This document shows positions 16,701-26,254 of a DNA stretch of 64,000 nucleotides, piece by piece. Within the stretch, counting starts at the first letter, position 1, and every line of letters starts with the position of its first letter. The stretch is taken from assembly GCA_035606945.1 (NCBI GenBank), contig DATNDR010000126.1:59669-123668 (forward strand). Direction: 5' to 3'. A program made the translations under genes and the position numbers. The DNA comes from GCA-003244245 sp035606945 (GTDB lineage: Bacteria > Actinomycetota > Actinomycetes > Mycobacteriales > Pseudonocardiaceae). Under the pieces are notes generated by a model that was not told the DNA's origin, did not search any database, and saw only the letters and a list, made by a program, of their open reading frames with translations.

Positions 16701-18047
16701 ATGGCCGGCTCGGGACTGCTTCCACGGACGAGGCTGGAGCAGCTGGTGCACCAGTTACGGCGGACCAGAGCCGAGTTCCAGAAGGAGTTCACCAGCATCT
16801 CGGACCAGCTGGGAGAACGGCTCCCCGTGTCAACGCGGCAGGTGGGACGCTGGATGGCGGGTGACCTCGACGGGCTTCCGCATCCGGCCGCCTGCCGGGT
16901 GCTGGAACAGATGCTCGGCGAGAGCGCGGAACGGCTGTTCGGACCGCCCGCATCGGCGACCCGGGCCGAGATCGTGAGAGCCGAGCCGGTGTCCGTCGAC
17001 AGCGAAGTGGCGGAGGATGTGGTACGGAAGAGGGAGGTGATGATGGCCGCCGCCGAGTCGGCCCGCTTCGGGCAGTTCGCTGAGCAGTCCAACGTCGGTC
17101 CACACACGCTGGAACAGTTCCGCGCGGATCTCGTGCGGATCGCGACGACCTATCCGAATCGCCCCGTCTACCCGCTTTTCGTCGAGTTGCGAGCATTACG
17201 GAACCGGGCATTCGAGCTGTTGGAAGGCCGTCAATATCCTGCGCAGAGTCGGGAGTTGTACCTCATGGCCGGTGCGTTGTGTGGGGTGCTCGCCAACGCT
17301 TCGTTCGACCTCGGTTGGCTGGCCGCGGCCGAGACGCAGGCCCGTACCGCGTTTCTGTGTGCCGAACTCGCCGGAAGTAATGGATTGTGCGCCTGGGTGC
17401 GGGGCACGCAGAGTTTGGTGGCTTACTGGGACGAGCGACCCCGCGCAGCAGTCGAGCTTGCTGCGGACGGCTGGCGCTATGTACCGGAGACTGGAACAGC
17501 CAGGGTGCGGCTGGCCTCGATCGAGGCGCGGGCGCATGCGCGGCTGCGTGACCAGCGCGCCACCGAGAATGTGCTCGCCCGCGCCCAGCAGGCCCGCGAC
17601 GAGGTTCGAGCGCCTGATGATCCCGGTGGGGTGTTCGCTTTCCCCCTGGCTAAGCAGAGCTACTGCGCTGCGACCGCGCGGTTGTGGCTGGGCGGGCAGG
17701 GCAGTTACGCCGACGCCGAGCGGGACGCCGCTCATGCCATCGAACTCTACGAAGCCGACCCGCCAGAGCAGCGCCGCCTCGGTGAGATCTGCCTAGCGCG
17801 GCTGGATCTCGCGGCGGCCCGTCTCGGCCGGGACGATCTCGACGGCGCCGGTGAGCAACTTCAAGACGTGTTGGCCATCGCAGCGCAGCGTCGAATCGAA
17901 AGTGTGGCGCGCCGGCTGAATCAGGTGGGCCGCGCGCTGCAGAGGCCGAGGTATCAGACTTCCGCGCTAGCCGTGGATCTGTACGACCAGATCCGCGACT
18001 TTAGTCGTGCTTCGGTACCGCCCTCACTGACTGGAGCCAATGGGTGA
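16701..18047 (+). CDS. HTH/TPR-type transcriptional regulator
   Basis: About 448 residues. The N-terminus has a putative helix-turn-helix (QLGERLPVSTRQVGRWMAGD, about residues 36-55); the rest is alpha-helical with Ala/Arg-rich repeats resembling TPRs, for example LAAAETQARTAFLCAELAG and YADAERDAAHAIELYEAD. This layout matches large actinomycete regulators with a TPR sensor domain. ATG 16701 is preferred over ATG 16695 because GGGGAGGGG ends right at the latter. The stop overlaps the next gene's GTG by 4 bases, so regulator and enzyme are probably co-expressed. Confidence 0.75.
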   Translation: MAGSGLLPRTRLEQLVHQLRRTRAEFQKEFTSISDQLGERLPVSTRQVGRWMAGDLDGLPHPAACRVLEQMLGESAERLFGPPASATRAEIVRAEPVSVDSEVAEDVVRKREVMMAAAESARFGQFAEQSNVGPHTLEQFRADLVRIATTYPNRPVYPLFVELRALRNRAFELLEGRQYPAQSRELYLMAGALCGVLANASFDLGWLAAAETQARTAFLCAELAGSNGLCAWVRGTQSLVAYWDERPRAAVELAADGWRYVPETGTARVRLASIEARAHARLRDQRATENVLARAQQARDEVRAPDDPGGVFAFPLAKQSYCAATARLWLGGQGSYADAERDAAHAIELYEADPPEQRRLGEICLARLDLAAARLGRDDLDGAGEQLQDVLAIAAQRRIESVARRLNQVGRALQRPRYQTSALAVDLYDQIRDFSRASVPPSLTGANG

Positions 18048-18889
18048 GCGCCCCGGTCACGGTCGGGCTGCTGCATCCGGGACAGATGGGTGCCGCCATC
18101 GCAGCGCAGATCCTGACCAATGGACATACTGTCCTGTGGTGCCCCGACGGGCGGAGCCCGGCCACCGCGCAGCGCGCCGAGGAGGCCGGGCTGCATCCGG
18201 CTCCACTCGGTGAACTGCTCGAGAACAGCCAGATCGTCCTGTCCATCTGCCCGCCTGCGGTGGCCGAAGAGATCGCCATCGAGGTCGCCGGGTTCGGATA
18301 CCACGGTCTCTACGTTGACGTGAACGCGATCAGCCCCGCGCGGATGCATCGAATCACCATCCGATTCACCGCAGCAGGTACCGCCGTCCTCGACGGATGC
18401 ATCTTCGGGTCGCCTCCCGGCGGCCAACCCCCGGCGCGTCTCTACCTCGCCGGAGCACCGACCGCAAGCCGGCAGGTTGCGGACCTGTTCACCGGCTCGT
18501 TGGTGGAACCGGTCATTCTCGGGCAACACCCGGGCCAGGCCAGTGCGCTGAAGATGACTTTCGCCTCCTTCCAGCGGACCAGCCGCACCGCTGCCGCCTT
18601 GGCGCACGCTTTAGCTGACGATCACGGCATCACTCAGGCCCTGCTGTCTGAGGCAGAGCGGATGCCCCGCGACATCCTCGCCAACCGGGACTTCATGCTC
18701 AGCGTTGCTGCCCGGGCATGGCGCTGGGCACCGGAGCTGATCGAGGTCGCCGACACTCTGGAAGCCCAGCACCTACCGCCCGACCTTGCGCTGGCCACTG
18801 CATCCGTCCTCAAGCGGTGGGCCGGGTGCGCCGATCAGCCGGCTGACGTGAACAGCGTCTTGCAGCAGCTGCACACGCCCCCTCAGTGA
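18044..18889 (+). CDS. NAD(P)-dependent dehydrogenase of the 6PGDH/beta-hydroxyacid type
   Basis: An N-terminal Rossmann fold reads VGLLHPGQMGAAIAAQILTN, a variant of GxGxxG. It is followed by VDVNAISPARM and DGCIFGSPPGG, positions used for substrate binding in beta-hydroxyacid dehydrogenases. The helical C-terminal half contains ALKMTFASFQRTSRTAAALA, where a Lys is expected for catalysis. The general pattern fits proteins with a DUF1932 C-terminal domain. The substrate is unknown. It is translationally coupled to the upstream regulator. Confidence 0.75.
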   Translation: MSAPVTVGLLHPGQMGAAIAAQILTNGHTVLWCPDGRSPATAQRAEEAGLHPAPLGELLENSQIVLSICPPAVAEEIAIEVAGFGYHGLYVDVNAISPARMHRITIRFTAAGTAVLDGCIFGSPPGGQPPARLYLAGAPTASRQVADLFTGSLVEPVILGQHPGQASALKMTFASFQRTSRTAAALAHALADDHGITQALLSEAERMPRDILANRDFMLSVAARAWRWAPELIEVADTLEAQHLPPDLALATASVLKRWAGCADQPADVNSVLQQLHTPPQ

Positions 18890-19285
18890 CGCGCCCATCG
18901 CGCTGGCTGGGCTTGAGATGGCGGGTGTGTCACCCGGTGGGGTGGATACCGGCGATTTAAGGGATGCCGCGGGCAGTCCGGCAGCATTGCGGGCCGATTT
19001 CGCCTTGCGCAATCACTCCGTTATGGCGGCCGGCTACCCGCTTTCGCGGATTAATTAGAGGCGAAAAAACGCACTTGCGGATACTTTGATGATTCCTACA
19101 AAGCGTTCTGACCAGCGGTTTCAATATGAGACTCGCGTTGCGAGAGGGTCAGATCAGCGGTGGGATAGACGGTGGCCGCCACAAAGTCGTGACGGTTCCC
19201 TCGGTGATCCCTGGTCGTCGAGAGTCACCCACCACATGCGGTCGGCAGCTGCTGCACCAGCCGGCCGGGACGAGGAGTAGAGCCC
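18890..19285. other. Gap before the molybdenum hydroxylase genes
   Basis: No convincing gene. An ORF of 46 codons from ATG 18917 ends at TAG near 19058 but lacks a clear ribosome-binding site and family match; it could be a remnant. The AT-richer stretch from about 19050 to 19130 is the likely promoter area for the downstream operon. Confidence 0.4.
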
Positions 19286-19801
19286 GTGACGCGCATTTCT
19301 GTCATGGTCGACGGCGTCTCCTACGTCGACGATGTCGAACCCCGAACCCTGCTGGTGCACTACCTGCGCGAGCGGTTGGGCAAGACCGGCACTGTCGTCG
19401 GCTGCGACACCAGCAACTGCGGTGCATGCACTGTGCATCTGGATGGCCGCAGCGTGAAGTCCTGCTCGGTTTTCGCCGTCCAGGTCGACGGTAGCGAGAT
19501 CACGACGATCGAAGGTCTGGCCCGCGACGGCCAGCTGCATCCGATGCAGCAGGCCTTCCACGACAACCACGCCCTGCAGTGCGGTTACTGCACCCCCGGG
19601 ATGATCATGCAAGCGATCGACCTGCTGGGTGACGACCCCGAGCCCGATGAGCACACCGTGCGCGAGGGTCTCGAAGGCAATCTGTGCCGCTGCACCGGCT
19701 ACCAGAACATCGTCCGGGCCGTGCTGGATGCCGCGGAGAAGATGAAGCCGCCGGTGCGTGCCACGCAGCAACCGAGCACCGTCGCCGGAGGAGGGGCCTG
19801 A
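19286..19801 (+). CDS. Molybdenum hydroxylase small subunit, two [2Fe-2S] clusters (CoxS type)
   Basis: Iron-sulphur subunit of a xanthine-oxidase-family enzyme. Plant-type cluster ligands are C40, C45, C48 and C60 (GCDTSNCGACTVHLDG); the second cluster uses C99, C102, C134 and C136 (CGYCTPGM, CRCTGYQNIV). The length of 171 residues is typical. The GTG start is at 19286. It forms an operon with the large and FAD subunits; its stop shares a base with the next ATG. Confidence 0.93.
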   Translation: MTRISVMVDGVSYVDDVEPRTLLVHYLRERLGKTGTVVGCDTSNCGACTVHLDGRSVKSCSVFAVQVDGSEITTIEGLARDGQLHPMQQAFHDNHALQCGYCTPGMIMQAIDLLGDDPEPDEHTVREGLEGNLCRCTGYQNIVRAVLDAAEKMKPPVRATQQPSTVAGGGA

Positions 19802-22257
19802 TGACCGCCACCACGCAGCCCACCGGCGAACTCGGTCGGGCCCGCCGGCGCAAGGAGGACGCCCGGCTGATCACCGGACGGACCCGCTGGACGGACAACA
19901 TCACGCTACCCGGCATGCTGCACATGGCCATCGTGCGCAGCCCACTGGCCCACGCCAAGATCACCGGAGTCAACACAGGCGCGGCCAGCAAGATGCCCGG
20001 CGTCTTCGGTGTGTTCACCGCCACCGACCTCGGGGCCCAGGACATCAGCACGCCCTGTGCCTGGCAGGTCACCCCGGATATGAAGTCCCCGAAAGCCCCG
20101 CCGCTGGCCGTTGACACGGTGCACTTCGCCGGTGAAGGCGTGGTGGTGGTGGTGGCGCGCGATCCGGCATCGGCCGAGGACGCCGCCGGCGCCGTCGAGG
20201 TCGACTACGACGAGCTGCCACCGGTGCTGGACATGGAAGCCGCCCTCGCCGACGGCGCCACCCTGGTACACCCCGAGCTGGGCACCAACCGCAATGCATT
20301 GTGGGTCTTCGATTCTGCGGAGGCGGGCACCGGCGGTGACGTCGAGCAGGCCATCCGCGACGCCGAGGTGGTGGTCAAGCGACGGTTCCACCAGCAGCGG
20401 CTGATGCCCTCCTTCATGGAGCCGCGCTCGATCGTGGTCGACCCGACCGGCGAGCAGCTGACCATGTGGTCGTCCACCCAGGTACCGCACATCGTCAAGA
20501 CGATGACCGCGCTCACGCTTGGCCTGCCCGAGCACAAGGTCCGGGTGATCGCACCGGACGTCGGCGGCGGGTTCGGCGGCAAGCTCCAGGTGATCCCCGA
20601 GGAGTTCCTCACCGTGCTGATCGCCCGGCGGCTGGGCAAGCCGGTCAAGTGGACCGAGACCCGCTCCGAATCCATGGTGGCCACGCATCACGGCCGGGCG
20701 CAGATCCAGGATCTGACGCTGGCTGCCCGCAGGGACGGCACGGTCACCGGGCTGAAGGTCGAGCTGATCGCCGATATGGGCGCCTATCTGCGCATCATCA
20801 CGCCGGGGACGCCGCTGCTCGGCGCGTTCATGTTCAACGGGATCTACAAGTTCCCGGCCTACCGTTTCACCTGCACCAATGTGTTCACCACCAAGACACC
20901 CACCGACGCCTACCGCGGTGCCGGCCGCCCGGAGGCCACCTTCGCCATTGAGCGAATCATGGACGAGCTGGCCGCCGAGCTGGGGATGGAACCGCTGGAG
21001 CTGCGGGAACGCAACTGGATCAAGCATGAGGAGTTCCCGTTCACCACGGTCGCCGGGCTGAACTACGACTCCGGCAACTACGAAGCCGCCACTGCCAAGG
21101 CCAAGGAGCTGTTCCACTACGACGGGCTGCGCGCCGAGCAGCGCCGGCGTCGGGAGGCGAACGACCCGGTGCAGCTGGGCATCGGTATCTCCACGTTCAC
21201 CGAGATGTGCGGACTGGCTCCGTCCCGGATCCTGGGTGCGCTGTCCTACGCCGCGGGCGGTTGGGAACACGCCAGCATCCGCATGCTGGCCACCGGCAAG
21301 GTCGAGGTGGTCACCGGGGTGTCCCCGCACGGCCAGGGGCATGAGACGGCGTGGAGTCAGATCGTGGCCGACCGGCTGGGCGTGCCGTTCGAGGACATCG
21401 AGGTGCTGCACGGCGACACCCAGCTGGCGCCCAAGGGCATGGACACCTACGGTTCCCGATCGCTGGCCGTTGGCGGTATCGCGGCGGTCAAGGCCGCCGA
21501 CAAGGTGATCGAGAAGGCCCGCAAGATCGCCGCGCACATGCTGGAGTGTTCCGAGGCCGATCTCGAGTTCGCCCAGGGAAAGTTCACCATCAAGGGCACT
21601 GACCGCGCCAAGACGATCCAGGAGGTGGCGTTCACCACCTTCGCCGCGCATAACCTCCCGGAGGGCATGGAGCCGTCGCTGGACTCCGACGCCACCTTCG
21701 ACCCGGAGAACTTCTCGTTCCCGCACGGCACCCACCTGTGCGCGACCGAGGTGGACACCGAGACCGGCCGGGTGACCATCCGCAGCTACGCCTGCGTCGA
21801 CGATGTGGGCACGGTGGTCAATCCGCTGATCGTGGAGGGCCAGGTGCACGGCGGCCTGGCCCAGGGCATCGCGCAGGCGCTGTTCGAGGAGGCGGTGTAC
21901 GACGAGGGCGGCACACTGATCAGTGGCACGCTGGCTGACTACCTCGTACCCAGCGCGGCGGACCTGCCCAGCTTCACCACCGACCGCACCGAAACCCCCG
22001 CTACATCCAACCCGCTGGGCGTCAAGGGCGTGGGGGAGGCAGGCACGATCGCATCCACCCCCGCGGTGGTCAACGCGGTGCTCGATGCGGTGCGCCATCT
22101 CGGGGTCACCGATATCGACATGCCGTGTTCACCACAGCGGGTCTGGCGGGCGGTGCAGTCGGCTCGGGGAGCCGCCAAGTCCACGTCCGAGCACACCACC
22201 GAGGCCGCTGCCGGTGGCGGCCTGGGCTCCATCGACGCGCAGGGAGGTGCCCAGTGA
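19801..22257 (+). CDS. Molybdenum hydroxylase large subunit, form II CoxL-like
   Basis: The molybdopterin-binding catalytic subunit, 818 residues from ATG 19801. The active-site loop reads AYRGAGR at about residues 370-376, the form II signature, instead of the AYxCSFR loop of true form I CO dehydrogenase. CO oxidation is therefore not assured; another aldehyde or heterocycle substrate is possible. Other family parts are GGGFGGK, GVSPHGQGHETAWSQ and GVGEAGTIASTPAVVNAV near the end, with the catalytic Glu of GVGEAG. The FAD subunit gene overlaps its stop. Confidence 0.93.
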   Translation: MTATTQPTGELGRARRRKEDARLITGRTRWTDNITLPGMLHMAIVRSPLAHAKITGVNTGAASKMPGVFGVFTATDLGAQDISTPCAWQVTPDMKSPKAPPLAVDTVHFAGEGVVVVVARDPASAEDAAGAVEVDYDELPPVLDMEAALADGATLVHPELGTNRNALWVFDSAEAGTGGDVEQAIRDAEVVVKRRFHQQRLMPSFMEPRSIVVDPTGEQLTMWSSTQVPHIVKTMTALTLGLPEHKVRVIAPDVGGGFGGKLQVIPEEFLTVLIARRLGKPVKWTETRSESMVATHHGRAQIQDLTLAARRDGTVTGLKVELIADMGAYLRIITPGTPLLGAFMFNGIYKFPAYRFTCTNVFTTKTPTDAYRGAGRPEATFAIERIMDELAAELGMEPLELRERNWIKHEEFPFTTVAGLNYDSGNYEAATAKAKELFHYDGLRAEQRRRREANDPVQLGIGISTFTEMCGLAPSRILGALSYAAGGWEHASIRMLATGKVEVVTGVSPHGQGHETAWSQIVADRLGVPFEDIEVLHGDTQLAPKGMDTYGSRSLAVGGIAAVKAADKVIEKARKIAAHMLECSEADLEFAQGKFTIKGTDRAKTIQEVAFTTFAAHNLPEGMEPSLDSDATFDPENFSFPHGTHLCATEVDTETGRVTIRSYACVDDVGTVVNPLIVEGQVHGGLAQGIAQALFEEAVYDEGGTLISGTLADYLVPSAADLPSFTTDRTETPATSNPLGVKGVGEAGTIASTPAVVNAVLDAVRHLGVTDIDMPCSPQRVWRAVQSARGAAKSTSEHTTEAAAGGGLGSIDAQGGAQ

Positions 22258-23114
22258 TCCCGTCACCATTCGACTACGTCGCCGCCACCACGGTTGAAGA
22301 GGCGCTGGCAGCGTTGTCTCAGGCCGGGGACGATGGCAAGGTCCTGGCCGGCGGGCAAAGCCTGGTGCCGGTGCTCCGGTTGCGGCTAGCCACTCCGACG
22401 ACGGTGGTGGACCTGAACAAGATCAGCGAGCTGCGTGGCGTGCGTGATGACGGCGACGCGATCGTCGTCGGGGCGATGACCACGCACCACGACGTGCTCC
22501 ACGATCCGCTGGTTCGGGAGCATGCGGCGTTGCTGGCGCTGGCTACCCAGACGGTGGGCGATCCGCAGATCCGTCACCGGGGCACCCTCGGGGGTGCGCT
22601 GGTGCACGCCGACCCGGCCGGGGATCTGCTGGCCCCGGCGGTGGCGCTGGATGCCGAGATGGTGATCGTCGGGCCGGGCGGCCGGCGCACCGTGGCGGCC
22701 GCGGAGTTCTTCGTCGATCTGTTCACCACGGCGGTGGCGCCCGACGAACTGCTCGTCGAGGTGCGGATCCCCAAGAAAACCGGCTGGGGCGCACACTACG
22801 AGAAGTTCCAGCGGGTCGCCCAGGCCTGGTCGATCGTCGCGGTCGCCGCGGCCGTGCGCACCGAGGGCGGATCGATCGCCGAGGCCCGGGTGGCGCTGAC
22901 CAACATGGCGGTCACCCCGGTCCGCGCGACCGGCGTGGAGCAGGCGCTGGTCGGCCAGCCGGCCACCGCCGAGACGATCCGCGCGGCCGCCGAGCATGCC
23001 GCGGAGGGCACCAGCCCGATGTCGGACGGCAACGCCGACGCCGACTACCGCGAGCACCTGGCCCGCGTACTCACCGGCCGGGCGCTCGCCACAGCCGCTG
23101 GCCTAGGAGCCTGA
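22254..23114 (+). CDS. Molybdenum hydroxylase FAD subunit (CoxM type)
   Basis: The flavin-binding medium subunit, 286 residues from GTG 22254, which has AGGGAGG upstream and overlaps the large-subunit stop by 4 bases. It starts MIPSPFDYVAATTVEEAL. FAD-binding motifs are AGGQSLVPVLRLR (about residues 32-44) and TVGDPQIRHRGTLGG (about 98-112). The subunit order small, large, medium differs from the coxMSL order of classical CO-dehydrogenase operons. Confidence 0.92.
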   Translation: MIPSPFDYVAATTVEEALAALSQAGDDGKVLAGGQSLVPVLRLRLATPTTVVDLNKISELRGVRDDGDAIVVGAMTTHHDVLHDPLVREHAALLALATQTVGDPQIRHRGTLGGALVHADPAGDLLAPAVALDAEMVIVGPGGRRTVAAAEFFVDLFTTAVAPDELLVEVRIPKKTGWGAHYEKFQRVAQAWSIVAVAAAVRTEGGSIAEARVALTNMAVTPVRATGVEQALVGQPATAETIRAAAEHAAEGTSPMSDGNADADYREHLARVLTGRALATAAGLGA

Positions 23115-23132
23115 CCGCCGCATCGCTACCGA

Positions 23133-23197
23133 ACCCGACATGGAGACATATCGGGGATTTCCGGCCCGGAAAACCCCGGTATGTCTCCATGTCGGGT
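23133..23197. repeat. 65-base near-perfect palindrome, family A
   Basis: Outer arms at 23133-23156 and 23174-23197 match at 23 of 24 positions. Between them TTTCCGG (23158-23164) and CCGGAAA (23166-23172) pair around a single central C. Each outer arm can also fold alone: CCGACATG, GAGA, CATATCGG. The right half recurs at 34498-34524. It sits between the FAD subunit gene and coxG and could terminate transcription. Confidence 0.85.
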
Positions 23198-23255
23198 GGG
23201 AGTTGCGGTCGGGGTGAGCTGTCAGCGCGGCCGCGGGAGTGGAAAGGTGATCGGC

Positions 23256-24053
23256 ATGAAGTTGGAGCACGAGTTCACTGTCCCGGCGCCCATCGACATC
23301 GTCTGGCAGGCCCTGCTGGACCCCGAGCGGGTGGCTCCGTGCTTCCCGGGAGCCACGATCACCTCGGCCAGCGGCGACGAGTTCGCCGGGATCGTGAAGG
23401 TCCGGCTGGGCCCGATCTCCTTGCAATACCGCGGAAAGGGCCGCTTCACCGACACCGACGAGGCCGCGCACCGCACCGTGATAGAGGCATCGGGCACGGC
23501 AGCCGGGGGCCAGGGCACCGCGGCGGCCAAGGTGCACGCCAGCCTTGCCGGGAATGGCGGGGATACCACGGTCAGTGTCGTGACCGACTTGACGGTCACG
23601 GGCAAGCCGGCTCAGTTCGGCCGAGGCCTGATCGAGGATGTCGGTAAGAAGATCATCGGCCAGTTCGCGGACTGCCTGAGCAAGAGCCTGGCACCGGCGG
23701 AGGAGCCGGTGCCTGCCGTCGCGCCGCCGCCACCCACCCCGGCCGCACCGACCCCCGCATCCTCGACGCCGCCGGCATCGACAGACCCAGCGTCGACACA
23801 GCCGGCTCCGCCGCGGCTGGCGCCACCGCCGGTGACCGACGAGATCGACCTGCTCGACGCCGCCGGCGGAGCGGTCGCCAAGCGGGCCATCCCAGCAGTT
23901 GCCGTGCTGTTCGTGCTCACCCTGGTCCTGCGCTGGCTGCGGCGTCGCCGCAGAGCGCGACGAGACGCCCGCGCGGCGCGCACTGTGGTAAGTGCGCTGA
24001 GTTCGACACCAGTGCTGCCCACCTTGCTCCCCGAGCCGACTGAACAGCCTTGA
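23256..24053 (+). CDS. CoxG-like SRPBCC protein with C-terminal membrane anchor
   Basis: The START/SRPBCC fold covers residues 1-145 (MKLEHEFTVPAPIDIVWQAL, CFPGATI, RGLIEDVGKKI). A Pro/Ala/Thr linker of about 50 residues follows, then one membrane helix (AIPAVAVLFVLTLVLRWL) and an Arg-rich cytosolic tail. In carboxidotrophs CoxG anchors CO dehydrogenase to the membrane; the same role is inferred here. ATG 23256 is chosen because MKLEHEF is the family start and GGAAAGG lies upstream. Confidence 0.88.
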   Translation: MKLEHEFTVPAPIDIVWQALLDPERVAPCFPGATITSASGDEFAGIVKVRLGPISLQYRGKGRFTDTDEAAHRTVIEASGTAAGGQGTAAAKVHASLAGNGGDTTVSVVTDLTVTGKPAQFGRGLIEDVGKKIIGQFADCLSKSLAPAEEPVPAVAPPPPTPAAPTPASSTPPASTDPASTQPAPPRLAPPPVTDEIDLLDAAGGAVAKRAIPAVAVLFVLTLVLRWLRRRRRARRDARAARTVVSALSSTPVLPTLLPEPTEQP

Positions 24054-24057
24054 TGTC

Positions 24058-24124
24058 GCAGGTCAGTGCAGGTCAGTGCAGGTCAGTGCAGGTCAGCGCA
24101 GGTCAGCGCAGGTCAGCGCAGGTC
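24058..24124. repeat. Tandem 10-base repeat, six units
   Basis: GGTCAGTGCA three times (24061-24090), then GGTCAGCGCA three times (24091-24120), with part units on both sides. On the minus strand the array carries the helicase stop codon. The two subtypes sit in blocks, as expected from recent slippage. Confidence 0.95.
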
Positions 24125-25762
24125 TTCGGAGTCGATGATCTGGTACGCGTAGCCCTGTTCGGCCAGGAAGCGCTGGCGGTGGGCTGCATAGTCGGTATCG
24201 AGGGTGTCCCGCGAGACCACCGAGTAGAAATGCGCCTGGCGCCCGTTGCCCTTCGGTCGCAGCAACCGGCCCAGGCGCTGGGCCTCCTCCTGCCGGGAAC
24301 CGAACGTGCCCGAGACCTGCACGGCCAGTGAGGCCTCCGGCAGGTCGATCGAGAAATTGGCCACTTTGGACACCACCAGCCGGCGCACCTCGCCGCGGCG
24401 GAAGGCGTCGTAGAGCTGCTCCCGCTGCTTGTTGCTCGTCGTGCCCTGCACCACCGGCGCGTCCAGGGCGTCGCCGAGCTCCTCCAGCTGGTCCAGGTAC
24501 GCGCCGATCACCAGGGTCGGCTCGTCGGGGTGCCGATCCAGGATGGCGGCCACGACAGACAGCTTGCTGCGCGCGGTGGAACACACCCGGTAGCGCTCGT
24601 CAGCCTCCGCGGTGGCGTAGCGCAGCCGCTCGGACTCGGTGAGGGTGACGCGGACCTCGACGCAGTCCGCGGGCGCAATCCAGCCCTGCGCCTGGATGTC
24701 GCGCCACGGTGCGTCGTAACGCTTGGGCCCGATCAGGGAGAACACGTCGCTTTCCCGGCCATCCTCACGCACCAGCGTCGCGGTCAGCCCCAGCCGGCGG
24801 CGGGACTGCAGATCCGCGGTCATCCGGAACACCGGCGCGGGCAGCAGGTGCACCTCGTCGTAAATGATCAATCCCCAGTCCCGGGTATCGAACAGATCCA
24901 GGTGCCGGTATTCGCCTTTCGATTTGCGGGTCATGACCTGGTAGGTCGCGATCGTCACCGGGCGGATCTCCTTGCGCTCCCCGGAGTACTCGCCGACCTC
25001 ATCGTCGGACAGCGACGTGCGCGCGGTCAGCTCCCGTTTCCACTGCCGGCCGGCGACGGTGTTGGTGACCAGGATCAGGGTAGTGGCCTGGGCGTGGGCC
25101 ATGGCGGCGATCCCGACCAGGGTCTTGCCCGCCCCGCAGGGCAGCACCACGACCCCGGACCCGCCGGCCCAGAAGCCGGTGACGGCGTCGCGCTGGTAGT
25201 CGCGCAGCGACCAGCCGTCCTCGACCAGCTCGATGGGGTGTGCCTCACCGTCGACGTAACCCGCCAGGTCCTCAGCCGGCCAGCCGACCTTCAGCAGGGC
25301 CTGCTTGAGCCTGCCGCGTTCCGAGGGGTGCACCAGCACGGTGTCGGAGTCCACCCGCGCGCCGAGCATCGGGGCGATCTTGCGATTGCGGAGTACTTCT
25401 TCCAGCACGGCACGATCCAGCGACACCAGTGCCAGCCCGTGCGTGGGGTGGTGGACCAGCTGCAGGCGGCCGTAGCGGCTCATGGTGTCCACCACGTCGA
25501 CCAGTAGCGGCTGTGGCACCGCGTACCGGGAGAAGCGCACCAGCGCGTCGACGACCTGCTCGGCGTCGTGCCCTGCGGCCCGCGCGTTCCACAACGCCAG
25601 CGGCGTGACCCGGTAGGTGTGTACGTGTTCGGGTGCGCGCTCCAGCTCGGCGAAGGGGGCGATGGCGGCGCGGGCTGCGCCGGCCGACGGATGGTCGATC
25701 TCCAGTAGCAGCGTCTTGTCGGACTGGACGATGAGCGGTCCGGCCTCAGGCGTCGAGCTCAA
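24113..25762 (-). CDS. XPB/Ercc3-like DNA helicase
   Basis: An SF2 helicase of 549 residues resembling mycobacterial Rv0861c. Walker A is LPCGAGKT (about residues 207-214) and Walker B is DEVH (302-305), followed by GLTAT. Motif VI is QRLGRLLRPKG (about 495-505). The N-terminal 190 residues match the damage-recognition-type region of XPB homologues. A DNA-repair role is inferred from family members. The stop lies inside a 10-base tandem repeat. Its usual partner gene is about 8.8 kb away, beyond the signalling cluster. Confidence 0.95.
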   Translation of the reverse strand: MSSTPEAGPLIVQSDKTLLLEIDHPSAGAARAAIAPFAELERAPEHVHTYRVTPLALWNARAAGHDAEQVVDALVRFSRYAVPQPLLVDVVDTMSRYGRLQLVHHPTHGLALVSLDRAVLEEVLRNRKIAPMLGARVDSDTVLVHPSERGRLKQALLKVGWPAEDLAGYVDGEAHPIELVEDGWSLRDYQRDAVTGFWAGGSGVVVLPCGAGKTLVGIAAMAHAQATTLILVTNTVAGRQWKRELTARTSLSDDEVGEYSGERKEIRPVTIATYQVMTRKSKGEYRHLDLFDTRDWGLIIYDEVHLLPAPVFRMTADLQSRRRLGLTATLVREDGRESDVFSLIGPKRYDAPWRDIQAQGWIAPADCVEVRVTLTESERLRYATAEADERYRVCSTARSKLSVVAAILDRHPDEPTLVIGAYLDQLEELGDALDAPVVQGTTSNKQREQLYDAFRRGEVRRLVVSKVANFSIDLPEASLAVQVSGTFGSRQEEAQRLGRLLRPKGNGRQAHFYSVVSRDTLDTDYAAHRQRFLAEQGYAYQIIDSEDLR

Positions 25763-26254
25763 CAGTCGTTCCTCCGCACTCAGCGAGCACTGGGTCGGTC
25801 AATCGGGCGGTGAATGGGCCCGGTGCAAGCTCCAGTGTTCCAGGTGGTGCCGCGCTGGCTTACGGGTGCGCCCCACTCGGTACGGCGCAGGGGCCGAACC
25901 AGTCCACCATCACGCTGACGGGAAGGCATCAATTTTTCGGGGCACTGCATGCCCTACTTTCGGGTGGAAATGAATTACTTCATGTAGTGCTTCGACCTCC
26001 ATGAGGGTAATGCGGCCTGCGCCGGGCGGGTGCTGTCGCGTCTGGACACTGGCGCCGACGGCGGCGAGATAGCACGGTAACGAGACCCGCGGGACGGCCC
26101 GGTCCAGCCCGTCGTATCGTCCGTGCCCTACATCGGGCGCATCCGGCCCGGCGCCAGAGGTCTTCGTCCGTGCGGTGCGGATCGCCCACGACCGCGGTGA
26201 CTTGTGGTGAGTCGGATGTCCGACCATCGTCGACCACTGGGGAGGGACCCCAAC
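25763..26254. other. Gap between helicase and signalling operon
   Basis: About 490 bases without a convincing gene. It contains an AT-richer part near 25925-25990 with ATGAATTACTTCAT (a small inverted repeat), likely promoter DNA. The helicase and the signalling operon diverge from here. Confidence 0.4.

Noticed and set aside
18917..19058. 46-codon ORF after the 6PGDH-like gene
   Set aside because: No ribosome-binding site, no recognised family, and not coupled to a neighbour; kept only as part of the gap description.
19906..22098. 730-codon open frame on the minus strand
   Set aside because: Antisense to the molybdenum hydroxylase large subunit, composition typical of a shadow, no domain.
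24058..24124. Tandem repeat considered as CRISPR
   Set aside because: Units are 10 bases with no spacers and no cas genes nearby.
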